From CAWANF01 sp963783355 (GTDB lineage: Bacteria > Bacteroidota > Rhodothermia > Balneolales > DATFMH01), in NCBI GenBank assembly GCA_963783355.1, contig CAWANF010000001.1, positions 992,001-1,056,000 of the forward strand: DNA of 64,000 bases. Direction: 5' to 3'. The notes beneath the pieces were generated by a model, which did no database searches, was not told the DNA's origin, and saw nothing but the letters and a program-made list of their open reading frames with translations. Within the stretch, counting starts at the first letter, position 1; the number at the start of each line of letters is the position of its first letter. Positions 25,674 to 35,473 of the stretch are shown in pieces. Made by a program: the position numbers and the translations under genes.

Positions 25674-28346
25674 TTATCCGGCTACTGTAACGGATTCTTT
25701 AAGTTTGGCTTTTTTTAATTGAGCCTGTGCCGCTGCCAACCGTGCGATAGGTACACGGAATGGTGAGCAGGATACATAATTGAGTCCGACGCTATGGCAA
25801 AACTCAACAGATTTTGGTTCACCGCCATGTTCACCGCATATACCAACTTTAAGGTTTTTGCGAACAGAGCGTCCTTTTTCCGTACCCATTTTAACTAATT
25901 GTCCGACACCTCTTTGGTCGAGGACCTGGAATGGGTCAACGGGGAGGATTTTTCTGTCCAGATAGTCGGGCAGGAATTTGGAAGCATCGTCGCGGCTGTA
26001 ACCGAAAGTCATCTGAGTGAGGTCATTCGTACCGAAAGAGAAGAACTCAGCTTCTTTGGCAATATCGTCAGCCGTTAAAGCAGCGCGGGGAACTTCAATC
26101 ATGGTCCCAACCAGGTATTTCAAATCGGTCCCGGCTTTTTCGAATACCTTAGCTGCAGTGCTAACAATCACTTTCTTCTGGTTGATAAACTCTTCAACGG
26201 TACCTACCAAAGGAATCATGATTTCAGGAATGACGTCAATGCCTTCTTGCTTTAACTCAAGAGCAGCTTCAAGAATAGCCTGAGCCTGCATTTCCGTAAT
26301 TTCAGGGAAGGTAATTCCCAAACGGCAGCCTCGATGGCCAAGCATCGGGTTGAATTCTTTTAGTTTTTCAACTTTGCTGTTGATGATACCTTCAGAGACA
26401 CCCAGTTTGGAGGCCATTTCTTTCATTTCTTTTTTAGAATGTGGCAGAAATTCGTGAAGTGGCGGGTCGAGAAGGCGAATCGTGACAGGCAGATCTTTCA
26501 TCGCTTTGAATATTCCAACGAAGTCAGATTTTTGAAGAGGAAGCAATTTAGCCAAAGCTCTTCTTCTTTCTTTTTCGTTGTCAGCCATAATCATTTCGCG
26601 GACGATAGAGATGCGGTCGCCTTCGAAGAACATGTGCTCGGTACGGCAAAGGCCAATTCCTTCAGCGCCGAAATTACGGGCCTGAAGAGCATCTGCCGGG
26701 TTATCGGCATTGGCACGTACATTCATCGAACGATTGGCATCAACCCATTTCATAAAGGTTTTGAAGTTACCGCTGATTTCCGGTTCTTCCAGTTCCTCCT
26801 GGCCGAGAATTAGTTCACCGGTAGCACCATTAATGGATACCCAGTCTCCGGCATGAACTTCAAGTTGTCCGTTTGTAAATGTTTGTGTTTCATAATTAAC
26901 AACGATATCGCTACAACCGGCAACACATGGTTTACCCCAGCCGCGTGCAACAACAGCAGCGTGAGATGTCATGCCACCACGGGAAGTGATGATACCTTGT
27001 GCGGCAGACATGCCTCCGACATCTTCAGGACTTGTTTCGATTCGTACGAGAACTACTTTGCGTCCTTCTTCCTGGGCTAATTCGGCATCTTCAGAAGTGA
27101 AGACAACTTGTCCGACAGCAGCTCCCGGAGAAGCGGGAAGGCCCTTGGCAATTACCTTTTCGGCGTATTTATCTGCATTTTTGAATTGCGGGTGCAGAAG
27201 TTGATCCAAGTGACCGGGTTCTACAAGATTCAATACAGCCTCGGATTCGGTAACAAGGCCTTCGTTAACCAAATCGATAGCCAGTTGAAGGGCAGCGGGC
27301 CCGGTACGTTTACCATTTCTGGTTTGAAGCATATACAGTTTGTTCTCCTGGATGGTAAACTCAATGTCCTGCATATTTTTGTAGTGCTTCTCGAGCTGGG
27401 TTGTCAGCTTGGACAACTCATTGAATGCAGAGGGCATTTCTTCCGAAAGTTTCAGAATGGGTTCCGGAGTACGGATACCGGCAACCACGTCTTCACCCTG
27501 TGCGTTTCTGAGAAACTCACCATACAATTTGTTTTCGCCGGTAGCGGGGTTACGCGTGAAGCAAACACCTGTAGCGCAATTTTCACCCATGTTGCCGAAC
27601 ACCATGGCCTGAACGTTAACGGCAGTACCGATAAGTCCCGTAATTTTATTGATGCTGCGGTATTTGTTGGCGCGTTCACTGTTCCAGGAGCCAAATACGG
27701 CATTTACGGCAAATGTCAATTGTTCCCAGGGATTGTTAGGGAACATGTAACCGGTATGCTTACGATAAATGGCTTTATACCGGTCGACCAGGACTTTAAG
27801 ATCCTGAGTAGTCAACTCGATATCATTTTTAACATTCTTTTCTTTTTTGAGCGTGTCGATAGCATGTTCGAAATGGTCGTGAGAAACGTTCATTACAACA
27901 TCTCCGAACATATCGATGAAACGGCGGTAACAGTCGTATGCGAAACGTTCGTTTCCGGTCTTTTTAGCCAGACCGACAACCACTTCATCATTTAAACCAA
28001 GATTCAGGACCGTATCCATCATACCTGGCATGGAAATAGCCGCTCCGGAACGAACAGAAACGAGCAAAGGAGAGTCGGGATTCCCGAATTCCATGCCCAG
28101 TTCGTCTTCTATAGAATGGATGCCATTTTTGATGTTATCGGTAAGGCCATCTGGCCATTCACTGTCATTCTCATGGTAAAATTGACATGCTTTGGTGGTG
28201 ATAGTAAAACCCGGAGGTACAGGTAAACCGATAGAAGCCATTTCGGCGAGGTTGGCACCTTTACCACCTAAAAGCTCCTTTAATTCTTTACTTCCCTCAG
28301 TATTTTTTTGATTAAAAAGATAAACGTATTTTTCTAGGTTGGCCAT
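25674..28346 (-). CDS. ppdK: Pyruvate, phosphate dikinase
   Basis: 890 residues, full length. It catalyses pyruvate + ATP + phosphate to or from PEP + AMP + PPi in the cytoplasm. Domains in order: an ATP-grasp nucleotide domain opening with G-G-K-G-A-N-L-A-E-M, the swivelling phosphohistidine domain with G-G-M-T-S-H462-A-A-V-V, and the PEP/pyruvate TIM barrel with G-L-C-R-T-E-H-M-F and the catalytic G-I-C-G-E-H-G-G-E-P near the C-terminus. All key residues are present. Single-gene unit with its own terminator and a long leader of over 300 bases. With nifJ in the same window it fits glycolysis/gluconeogenesis in an anaerobic energy economy based on pyrophosphate. Confidence 0.98.
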   Translation of the reverse strand: MANLEKYVYLFNQKNTEGSKELKELLGGKGANLAEMASIGLPVPPGFTITTKACQFYHENDSEWPDGLTDNIKNGIHSIEDELGMEFGNPDSPLLVSVRSGAAISMPGMMDTVLNLGLNDEVVVGLAKKTGNERFAYDCYRRFIDMFGDVVMNVSHDHFEHAIDTLKKEKNVKNDIELTTQDLKVLVDRYKAIYRKHTGYMFPNNPWEQLTFAVNAVFGSWNSERANKYRSINKITGLIGTAVNVQAMVFGNMGENCATGVCFTRNPATGENKLYGEFLRNAQGEDVVAGIRTPEPILKLSEEMPSAFNELSKLTTQLEKHYKNMQDIEFTIQENKLYMLQTRNGKRTGPAALQLAIDLVNEGLVTESEAVLNLVEPGHLDQLLHPQFKNADKYAEKVIAKGLPASPGAAVGQVVFTSEDAELAQEEGRKVVLVRIETSPEDVGGMSAAQGIITSRGGMTSHAAVVARGWGKPCVAGCSDIVVNYETQTFTNGQLEVHAGDWVSINGATGELILGQEELEEPEISGNFKTFMKWVDANRSMNVRANADNPADALQARNFGAEGIGLCRTEHMFFEGDRISIVREMIMADNEKERRRALAKLLPLQKSDFVGIFKAMKDLPVTIRLLDPPLHEFLPHSKKEMKEMASKLGVSEGIINSKVEKLKEFNPMLGHRGCRLGITFPEITEMQAQAILEAALELKQEGIDVIPEIMIPLVGTVEEFINQKKVIVSTAAKVFEKAGTDLKYLVGTMIEVPRAALTADDIAKEAEFFSFGTNDLTQMTFGYSRDDASKFLPDYLDRKILPVDPFQVLDQRGVGQLVKMGTEKGRSVRKNLKVGICGEHGGEPKSVEFCHSVGLNYVSCSPFRVPIARLAAAQAQLKKAKLKESVTVAG

Positions 28347-28681
28347 ATTTCATTTCCTTAAAGTTAGCTAAAAGGTTCACTGTAAATTGAATGATGAAAT
28401 ATTTCAGTCACTCTCTTTACAGAAATGATCCTTCCAATAATTTTTAAACACATAATGCTATGTATCATGTTAAAAGGCTGTATATATTTTGCTTACTGAT
28501 TAGCAATAATTGCGGTTCTCCAATGGTATTATGATAAGTCATCGAGACGCAAATCAATCGCGAAAGCACTGATTTAATAATCGTTATACTTACAGCCTTA
28601 TAAAAAGTTAACATCCGTACATTGTAGTTATTGTCCACGAATTAAATAGTCAGAAATATTGAATTAATGATACCCTTTGGA
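28347..28681. other. ppdK upstream/leader region
   Basis: About 335 bases, no gene seen on either strand. It presumably contains the ppdK promoter and an unusually long 5' leader. I recognise no riboswitch. Confidence 0.3.
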
Positions 28682-28858
28682 TCAGTCTTCATGATTATGG
28701 ATGATTTTTTCTTCGATTTGATCCAATTTATCCTCTATCTCCTGCAACTTGAGCAGAATCATGATATGGGTTTTTTTAGCATCTATACCCACCGGACTGG
28801 TATCGCTTGCAATTTCCTTTTCTATTTTTTTATACTGATCAGATGGTTTTTTCTTCAC
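28682..28858 (-). CDS. Small coiled-coil protein (58 aa)
   Basis: Short gene read on the minus strand from GTG 28858 to TGA 28684-28682: (M)K-K-K-P-S-D-Q-Y-K-K-I-E-K-E-I-A-S, D-T-S-P-V-G-I-D-A-K-K-T-H-I-M, then L-L-K-L-Q-E-I-E-D-K-L-D-Q-I-E-E-K. It has a highly charged N-terminal helix, a P-V-G-I-D turn and a C-terminal heptad-like amphipathic helix. Codon quality and the lack of stops suggest a real gene, while the opposite-strand frame through the same bases encodes an implausible Phe/Leu-rich peptide. The start has no good ribosome site; ATT six bases upstream is an alternative. No function known. Confidence 0.6.
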   Translation of the reverse strand: MKKKPSDQYKKIEKEIASDTSPVGIDAKKTHIMILLKLQEIEDKLDQIEEKIIHNHED

Positions 28859-28995
28859 GGTAATTTTACTTCGTGGTCAAAGGTTTAGAAACAGATGTTC
28901 ACCTGCCTAAAATAAGGTCATTTTACCTGAATATAAACATCATAAATAGCGTGTTTTGGGCGATTTTTGAGATGGGCATAAATGCCGTCGTAAAA

Positions 28996-29517
28996 CTACC
29001 ATTCAATTATGTAGGTATTGTCATCCGAATCTGATTCCGTTACAATGATATTGGGCGTACCGGAACTGTTTTGTTGATATTTTTTGACCGTTGATTGTAT
29101 GAGTCCCCGGTGAAAATATTTCGGATAGGGTGAGTCGCAAGTGAGCTTGCCTGCTTTTAAATCGATAATGGAATATTCATATTTACCGATATCCTTTCCA
29201 CGATGATTAAGGTGATAAGCTTTGTTAATTGATCGAAGGGCATTATGAATCCCCTCAATATCTTGTGGCCAAAGTACTTTATAGGGAACGGATTGTCCGA
29301 ATTGATAGATAATATCCGGGCCTAAATAATCAAATAACTCATTTAATGCAGTTATCCACGGAACCATTGGATACCATGCATTACGTTTAATTTCACTTAT
29401 ACTGTGATGTTTCAGAATGTTTGCTGCAAGCTTTTTCAGAAGATATAACCCATCGATAAGGGCTGAAATAGTATATCCGTTTACAAGTTCATCATCTAAT
29501 GTATTCAACATGAACAA
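28996..29517 (-). CDS. Conserved-looking hypothetical protein, possibly heme-NO-binding/V4R-like fold
   Basis: 173 residues, soluble, no signal peptide. Two adjacent ATG codons open the frame, with GGAGA upstream. It has mixed helical and strand character: a helical first half (I-S-A-L-I-D-G-L-Y-L-L-K-K-L-A) and a C-terminal half with G-K-Y-E-Y-S-I-I-D, L-T-C-D-S-P-Y-P and F-H-R-G-L-I. The C-D-x-P-Y-P element and the overall size recall HNOB/V4R-related sensor domains (the DUF2378 type), but no histidine ligand can be assigned with confidence. Stands alone between two small genes. Confidence 0.6.
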   Translation of the reverse strand: MFMLNTLDDELVNGYTISALIDGLYLLKKLAANILKHHSISEIKRNAWYPMVPWITALNELFDYLGPDIIYQFGQSVPYKVLWPQDIEGIHNALRSINKAYHLNHRGKDIGKYEYSIIDLKAGKLTCDSPYPKYFHRGLIQSTVKKYQQNSSGTPNIIVTESDSDDNTYIIEW

Positions 29518-29683
29518 GGTCTCCGATGAAAGATTTTTCAGGCGCTAAAAAAGATGTTTCCGGTACATAAAATTAAAGCTGCTAATTGTAATTGAAACTT
29601 ATCTTTTATTGTATAGTTATGTATTAATAATAAACAGATATAACATTATCATAAAAATATTTTAATAACGCAACTATAATAAG

Positions 29684-29911
29684 CTACCTGAATTTTTGGA
29701 TAAGCCAGATGATGAGGGTAAGAATGATACTTAAAATAATGGAAGTAGTGATAGGAAAATAAATACTATAATTTTGTTTGTGCATCGAGAGGTCACCGGG
29801 CAAATGTCCTAACCCTGATTTTTGCAATAATGGCCATAGTATCCCGGCTAAAATAAATAATGCGCCAATGGTAATTAAAATTTTTGAAATCCCGCTGAAT
29901 TGTTCTGGCAT
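29684..29911 (-). CDS. DUF2905 small membrane protein
   Basis: 75 residues. Two transmembrane helices (I-L-I-T-I-G-A-L-F-I-L-A-G-I-L-W and I-I-L-S-I-I-L-T-L-I-I-W) flank a short loop with G-H-L-P-G-D-L-S and Y-F-P-I-T-T. G-R/H-L-P-G-D and the F-P-I/L-T-T turn are the DUF2905 signature. Widespread inner-membrane protein of unknown role. Confidence 0.9.
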   Translation of the reverse strand: MPEQFSGISKILITIGALFILAGILWPLLQKSGLGHLPGDLSMHKQNYSIYFPITTSIILSIILTLIIWLIQKFR

Positions 29912-30382
29912 AATCTACAGGTTAAAAATTGAATATTATTTCAATTAAAATAACAATGAAATTAGTTTGTTTGAAATTCGCCTATAAATATCTTTAAAAA
30001 AAGTAAATCATTTATAAACAAACTATTATAAGATTCTGGCTGTTCGGTCTGGAGCGATAATTTAAATTTTTATAAATCTGCTATCTGTCGGAAAATTCCG
30101 TTTTAAAGAAAATGTAAAAATTGATGTCAAATCCTTTACATTTTAGCAATGTTTTTTTGTTGGTGTTTTTTGCATTCATAGTGTAAATTCTTCAACGATT
30201 AATCTGCCAATCCTGCATTCTAATATTTTTGATATTTTTTTGGCTTGATAATATAATTTTTGATTAGTCGCAGGATTATAAAAACAGTTGTGTCTCTATT
30301 TAGTAGGTAAATACCAGTCGAAAGTGCCGGATTGCAGTAGATTAAAGGAATGAAACCGGTATGTCTCAGAATCAGGGAATTA
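29912..30382. other. Intergenic region between divergent genes
   Basis: About 470 very AT-rich bases separating the DUF2905 gene (minus) from DUF5916 copy A (plus). It probably contains both promoters; no gene and no repeat recognised. Confidence 0.35.
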
Positions 30383-33040
30383 ATGAAATTATTAACGTTT
30401 ATTTGTTTTGTTTTCAGTGCGGTAAGTGTAAGTGCACATATTCATCACGAAAGAAAATTGCCACGTCCGGCCCCCGTCGTCGCATCCAGATTACACGGGG
30501 CTATAACTATTGATGGGATTTTATCGGAACCGGCCTGGAAGAACGCGAAAAAAGTAACCGATTTTACTCAGGGAAGTCCAGACGAGGGGGCTATGCCAAC
30601 AGAAAAAACAGTGGTAAGAGTTTTGTACGATAATAATGCCATTTATATCGGGGCCCGGATGTATGATAATCATCCGGACTCTATTATCGCATTATTGGGG
30701 CGAAGGGACGCTCGTTTGAAAGCGGATAATTTTTCTGTCTATTTAGATCCGTTTAACGATGGCCAGACCGGCTATTATTTTGCAGTGAATGCCGGAGGGA
30801 CGATTTACGACGGTACGATGTTTAATGATGTAAAACGGGATAATTCATGGGATGGCGTCTGGACCGGGAAGGCGCATCGTGATAAAAAAGGCTGGACTGT
30901 CGAAATGCGTATTCCTTTCTCACAAATGAGATTCCATGAGGAAAAAAAATATGTATGGGGAATAGACTTTAAGAGAGATATTGGCAGAAATAATGAAAGG
31001 GATTTCCTTGTATATACGCCGAAAAACGGGAATGGATTCGTTTCCCGTTTTCCCAAGCTCCTGGGAATGAAAAAAGTAAAACCAAAGCAGGATCTCGAAG
31101 TTGTACCTTATATTACCAGTAAGATTTCTTCCTTGCAGCACGATCCCGGGGATCCCTTTATAAAAGGACCTTCTTTTAATGTTAATACCGGCGGCGATGT
31201 GAAAGCGTCTGTTGGAAGCAACCTGACGCTTGATGCTACGGTGAATCCCGATTTTGGCCAGGTTGAAGTCGATCCGGCTGTTGTTAATTTGTCTGATGTT
31301 GAGACTTTTTATCCTGAGAAACGCCCTTTTTTCATCGAAGGGAATAACTTTTTTAATTTTGGGCATGGTGGGGCTACGAGTTACTGGAATTTTAACTGGC
31401 CACATCCTCACTTGTTTTATTCCAGGCGAATTGGACAAAAACCACAAGGGAATGTTCCCGATAACAATTATGTCGATTATCCTGATGCCACACATATCAT
31501 TGGAGCCGCAAAAATAACCGGGCAAACTGAAACCAACTGGAATATAGGCGGGCTGGAAGCGATAACCTCTACTGAAATTGCAAAATATTCGATCAATAAC
31601 AGCATTCATCAGTTACGTGTTCAGCCACTGACAAATTATAGTGTACTCAGGGTTCAAAAGCAGTTCGATAATGCAAAGTCGAGCCTGGGAATTTTGGGTA
31701 CATTCACCAACAGAAGTTTTTCGGATAATAATTTGAGAAACCAGTTTGACAAATCGGCTTCTTTATTTGGTGTGGATGGTTATACTTTTCTTGATCCGGA
31801 TCGAGCGTGGGTGGTCAGCGGATGGCTTTCCGCGAGCAATATCACCGGGACCAAACAGCGGATGCTGGATGTTCAGACCAGTTCACGTCATTATTTTCAG
31901 CGGCCCGACGCCCGGAGTTATGGGGTGGATAGTTCTGCGACTGCAATGAGAGGTATGGCCGGACATGTCGTTTTAAATAAGCAAAAAGGTAATTTTTATG
32001 TGAATACTTCTTTAGGTTTCATCAGTCCGTCTTTCGATCCAAATGATTTGGGGTATCTCGGAATTACCAATCGTATCAATGGGCATTTAGGTGGCGGATA
32101 TAAATGGACGGATCCTACTACCTGGTATCGACAGATCAGTTTATCTGCTGCTTATTATGTTTCATATGATTTTGATGGTAACCGAACGGGTTTGGGAATA
32201 TTTCATTCCGGAAATTTCACATTTCTGAATTATGATGCTTTTCGCTGGCATTTAATGATCAGTCCGGTGAGTACGATTGATGATCGCCTGACTCGCGGAG
32301 GACCGGTATCTGTTCACACACCCGGGATTAATTTCGGCGTTAATTTTATTACCGATTCAAGCAAAAAAATGTTTTTATTTTCCGGTTTTGGTCTATACAA
32401 TTATCGAAACGGTACAAATGGTATGAATTATTCCCTGAGTGCCAACTGGAATCCTGTTTCAAATATATCTTTAAGCATAGGACCTCACTATAATTTGCGT
32501 CATGTGTTTGCAAAATATGTTAATACCTATTCCGATCCTTATGCTGTAAATACATTTAAAGAGCAGTATGTATTTGCCAACCTGGATCAAAAAACCGTAT
32601 CGGCAGATGTCCGGGTTAACTGGACTTTTAACCCGGCATTGAGTCTCCAGTTATTCGCGCAGCCATTAATATCGGCAGGAAATTATACCAATTTTATGGC
32701 ATTAGCCCGGCCCGGAACCTATCAATTTCAAATATATGGACAAGATGGGTCTGCTATAAATAAAAATCAGAATACCTACATTATAGATCCGGATGGCAAT
32801 GGTCCGGCTTCTCCATTTCAATTGAATAATCCCAATTTTAATTATAAATCTTTGCGTGGAAACGCAGTTTTGCGCTGGGAATACAGACCGGGTTCCACTA
32901 TATTTTTTGTATGGACACAATCACGGTCTCAAAGCCAGACGCTCGGTTCCCTGGACTTAAATAATTCTTTCAATGCCTTATTAAATACAAAACCGAATAA
33001 TATTTTCCTCATCAAGTTATCGTACTGGTTTAATGTGTGA
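30383..33040 (+). CDS. DUF5916 outer-membrane protein, copy A
   Basis: 885 residues from ATG 30383, which has AGGG at five bases and starts a proper signal peptide (M-K-L-L-T-F-I-C-F-V-F-S-A); the ATG at 30350 would add 11 residues and has AAAGGA too close. An N-terminal carbohydrate-binding family 9-like domain (I-D-G-I-L-S-E-P-A-W to R-I-P-F-S-Q-M-R-F, about residues 40-200) is followed by a long region rich in alternating aromatic strands with W-x-V/F motifs, ending in F, consistent with an outer-membrane beta-barrel. The segment V-N-P-D-F-G-Q-V-E-V-D-P-A is a DUF5916 hallmark. Function is uncertain; glycan binding at the surface is plausible. A paralog lies 3.8 kb downstream. Confidence 0.9.
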   Translation: MKLLTFICFVFSAVSVSAHIHHERKLPRPAPVVASRLHGAITIDGILSEPAWKNAKKVTDFTQGSPDEGAMPTEKTVVRVLYDNNAIYIGARMYDNHPDSIIALLGRRDARLKADNFSVYLDPFNDGQTGYYFAVNAGGTIYDGTMFNDVKRDNSWDGVWTGKAHRDKKGWTVEMRIPFSQMRFHEEKKYVWGIDFKRDIGRNNERDFLVYTPKNGNGFVSRFPKLLGMKKVKPKQDLEVVPYITSKISSLQHDPGDPFIKGPSFNVNTGGDVKASVGSNLTLDATVNPDFGQVEVDPAVVNLSDVETFYPEKRPFFIEGNNFFNFGHGGATSYWNFNWPHPHLFYSRRIGQKPQGNVPDNNYVDYPDATHIIGAAKITGQTETNWNIGGLEAITSTEIAKYSINNSIHQLRVQPLTNYSVLRVQKQFDNAKSSLGILGTFTNRSFSDNNLRNQFDKSASLFGVDGYTFLDPDRAWVVSGWLSASNITGTKQRMLDVQTSSRHYFQRPDARSYGVDSSATAMRGMAGHVVLNKQKGNFYVNTSLGFISPSFDPNDLGYLGITNRINGHLGGGYKWTDPTTWYRQISLSAAYYVSYDFDGNRTGLGIFHSGNFTFLNYDAFRWHLMISPVSTIDDRLTRGGPVSVHTPGINFGVNFITDSSKKMFLFSGFGLYNYRNGTNGMNYSLSANWNPVSNISLSIGPHYNLRHVFAKYVNTYSDPYAVNTFKEQYVFANLDQKTVSADVRVNWTFNPALSLQLFAQPLISAGNYTNFMALARPGTYQFQIYGQDGSAINKNQNTYIIDPDGNGPASPFQLNNPNFNYKSLRGNAVLRWEYRPGSTIFFVWTQSRSQSQTLGSLDLNNSFNALLNTKPNNIFLIKLSYWFNV

Positions 33041-33051
33041 TATATTTTTTG

Positions 33052-33121
<70 letters not shown>

Positions 33122-33225
33122 AAACCCTTCCGTAAAGCCAGTATTATCAATACTTAAAAAATCTTTGTAACCTTTTCTTTTTTTGAGTGTAATTATTAGA
33201 AACAGGAACACTCAAAAGATGAAAA

Positions 33226-33792
33226 TTGGCTCAACCATCTGATAATACTTTAATGCTGCAGGTTAAATCGGGAGATACCGACAAGCTTGGTTTGCTATTC
33301 GAACGATATAACCGGGCGCTGTTCGGGTACTTCATGAGAATGACCGGTTGTCCGTCTCTGAGTGAAGATCTGGTTCAGGATGTATTCGTCAGAATTCTCA
33401 AATACCGGCATACCTATAAAGATGAAGGTTCTTTCATGACGTGGTTATTTCGGATTGCACGAAACACTCATATCGATCATTACCGAAAGGCAAAACGCAA
33501 TGTGGCCATCGAAGAGAAGTCGGATCCCGATAAACTGGCAGGGGAAAACCCGGATGAAAAGATGAATGAGGTCGATGAACGCCGAATTGACTGGATCAGG
33601 AAAGCCCTGGCACAACTGGATGAGGATAAGAAAGAAGTATTGGTGTTGAGCCGCTATCAGGGTTTTAAGTATCACGAGATAGCTGAAATTCTGGATTGCT
33701 CGGTTTCAGCGGTGAAAGTCAGGGTCTTCAGGGCAATGAATGAATTACGTATGACGATTTCGAATATGAAAAAGGAATTCGATTATGATTGA
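33226..33792 (+). CDS. ECF-type RNA polymerase sigma factor
   Basis: 188 residues. Region 2 with F-E-R-Y-N-R-A-L-F-G-Y, L-V-Q-D-V-F-V-R and F-M-T-W-L-F-R-I-A-R-N-T-H-I-D; region 4 with L-S-R-Y-Q-G-F-K-Y-H-E-I-A-E-I-L and the S-A-V-K-V-R-V-F-R-A DNA-recognition helix. The start is TTG (M-A-Q-P-S-D); an ATG seven bases upstream is out of frame and the next in-frame ATG (33253) would remove helix 1, so TTG is preferred. It overlaps the next gene by eight bases (ATGATTGATG), implying translational coupling to the anti-sigma gene. Probably drives this cluster. Confidence 0.95.
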   Translation: MAQPSDNTLMLQVKSGDTDKLGLLFERYNRALFGYFMRMTGCPSLSEDLVQDVFVRILKYRHTYKDEGSFMTWLFRIARNTHIDHYRKAKRNVAIEEKSDPDKLAGENPDEKMNEVDERRIDWIRKALAQLDEDKKEVLVLSRYQGFKYHEIAEILDCSVSAVKVRVFRAMNELRMTISNMKKEFDYD

Positions 33793-34582
33793 TGAAAAAT
33801 ACAGCGATTTAATAGCAGACTGGCTCGATAACAGCCTTTCTCCGGAAGGTAAACGGGAATTGGATCGATTGCTGGAAGAAGGAATTATCGATCCCGGTGA
33901 GCTTGATGATTTCAAAAATCTGTATTCCGGCATGGAACAAGTACAGGTTCCCGACCCGGGAGAGAATTTGCATTTGAATTTCTATCGATGGCTGAGCAGG
34001 CAGCGTCCGTCAGAGCCAGGACGGATAAAAGGATTCCTGTCGGCATTTTTTGCGAAAATCGAAGCTGCCACTGTTCGCAGGATGGCCTATGCCGTTATCA
34101 TTTTAATATTCGGGTTTACAGCAGGCATGTTGTACCGGGTAAACACCGTACGAACACAGGAAATCAAAAACCTGAATACGGAAATTAATTCGATGAAGGC
34201 AATGATGGTTCTGACGCTGCTGGATCAATCTTCATCATTTGACCGGCTAAAAGCCGTAAGCTTAAGTACTGGTATAGATAATAGAGATCAACGCGTCATC
34301 GCAGCTTTGTTTCAAACACTGAATAACGACCCCAACGTGAATGTCCGGCTGGCGGCATTGGAAGCCCTGTCAAAAAGAGGGCAGGATCCCATGGTTAGAA
34401 AGAACCTGGTGCTCTCCATCGATCAACAGCAATCACCTATTATCCAGGTGGCCATGGCCGATGTAATGTTGTCATTAAATGATAAAAACTCCGTACAGAA
34501 ATTTCAGCAACTCCTGCAGCAAAGAGATCTGAATAAGACGGTAAGAGACCACATAGAACATACTATATCAAAACTTTTATAG
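33785..34582 (+). CDS. Membrane anti-sigma factor with HEAT-repeat output domain
   Basis: 265 residues. A short N-terminal cytoplasmic segment (about residues 1-95, L-I-A-D-W-L-D-N-S-L-S typical of anti-sigma N-termini), one transmembrane helix (M-A-Y-A-V-I-I-L-I-F-G-F-T-A-G-M-L-Y, about 105-122), a coiled stretch and two to three HEAT-like helical repeats (N-V-R-L-A-A-L-E-A-L and I-I-Q-V-A-M-A-D-V-M-L). The classical zinc H-x3-C-x2-C motif is absent. Coupling to the ECF sigma gene and topology make an anti-sigma role likely; the HEAT repeats outside the membrane would be the sensor. This is inference from context. Confidence 0.85.
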   Translation: MIDEKYSDLIADWLDNSLSPEGKRELDRLLEEGIIDPGELDDFKNLYSGMEQVQVPDPGENLHLNFYRWLSRQRPSEPGRIKGFLSAFFAKIEAATVRRMAYAVIILIFGFTAGMLYRVNTVRTQEIKNLNTEINSMKAMMVLTLLDQSSSFDRLKAVSLSTGIDNRDQRVIAALFQTLNNDPNVNVRLAALEALSKRGQDPMVRKNLVLSIDQQQSPIIQVAMADVMLSLNDKNSVQKFQQLLQQRDLNKTVRDHIEHTISKLL

Positions 34583-34592
34583 GAGGAATTAG

Positions 34593-35453
34593 ATGAAATT
34601 ACGACTTTTTGCGGCCGACATACTTTTACTTCTCATATTATTAGTAAGTACCGCTTCGGCGCAGGAATATCGAAAAACATTTAACCGGGATTTACCTGCC
34701 GGTGGTATAAATGTCATAGGTATATATAATGTTAATGGAAATGTTCAAGTCGTTGGTTATAAGGGAAATAAAATTCTTATATCCTATGAAAAAATCATAA
34801 AAGGCGAGAATAATAAAGATGTTCAGCGGGGTGCTAAAGAAGTCTCTTTAAAAACCGATAATTCCGATGGGGCCGTACTGATTTATTTAACAGCACCTTT
34901 TATTCATGCCCGGCGTGAGGGGAATAAAATCAATTACAATATCCACAGTGACAATAAGAATTTTCATTACACTTTTAACATTACAGTAAAGGTCCCGGAA
35001 TCAATGGAGCTTAATGCGTCCACCATAAATGGACATAAAGTAGAGATTAAAGATGTCCATGGGCTCCTGCACGTTCACAATGTTAATGGTTCTATTCAAT
35101 TGTCGGGAGTATCAGGAAAAACAGAGGCGGCTACTGTTAATGGCAGTATTGTAGCGGAATATGTAAAAGATCCGGGAGCGACGAGCTCTTTCAAGACCAT
35201 CAACGGGAAAATAGATCTGACCATGCCCGGGCATTTCTCCGGTGACATTAAATATCACATCATGAATGGGCATTTCTACACCAATTTTGACCAGGTAAGC
35301 CGGGTTCCTTCGAAATTAGACGTGAAGAAAAGAAAATATGGAAACGGGATCTTGTATAAAATCGACAAAAATGCCTCTATTCGGATTGGAAAAGGAGGTC
35401 CCGTGTATTCCACCTGGGTTTTAAATGGAAATATTTTTTTAAGACATAAATAA
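34593..35453 (+). CDS. DUF4097 secreted beta-solenoid protein, copy 1
   Basis: 286 residues. A strong ribosome site (TAGGAGG, six bases before ATG) and a signal peptide (I-L-L-L-L-I-L-L-V-S-T-A-S-A-Q). The mature part has repeating short strands (S-T-I-N-G-H-K-V-E-I-K-D-V-H-G, N-V-N-G-S-I-Q-L, T-V-N-G-S-I-V-A) characteristic of DUF4097 adhesin-like solenoids. It lies 10 bases after the anti-sigma gene, in the same operon. Surface or periplasmic location; the function is unknown, but such genes often form the output of ECF/anti-sigma systems. Confidence 0.9.
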   Translation: MKLRLFAADILLLLILLVSTASAQEYRKTFNRDLPAGGINVIGIYNVNGNVQVVGYKGNKILISYEKIIKGENNKDVQRGAKEVSLKTDNSDGAVLIYLTAPFIHARREGNKINYNIHSDNKNFHYTFNITVKVPESMELNASTINGHKVEIKDVHGLLHVHNVNGSIQLSGVSGKTEAATVNGSIVAEYVKDPGATSSFKTINGKIDLTMPGHFSGDIKYHIMNGHFYTNFDQVSRVPSKLDVKKRKYGNGILYKIDKNASIRIGKGGPVYSTWVLNGNIFLRHK

Positions 35454-35473
35454 AAACAATCAATTCACAAATT

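Noticed and set aside
27108..27995. A 295-codon frame antisense to ppdK
   Set aside because: Shadow of a long, strongly coding gene; no homology pattern, no ribosome site.
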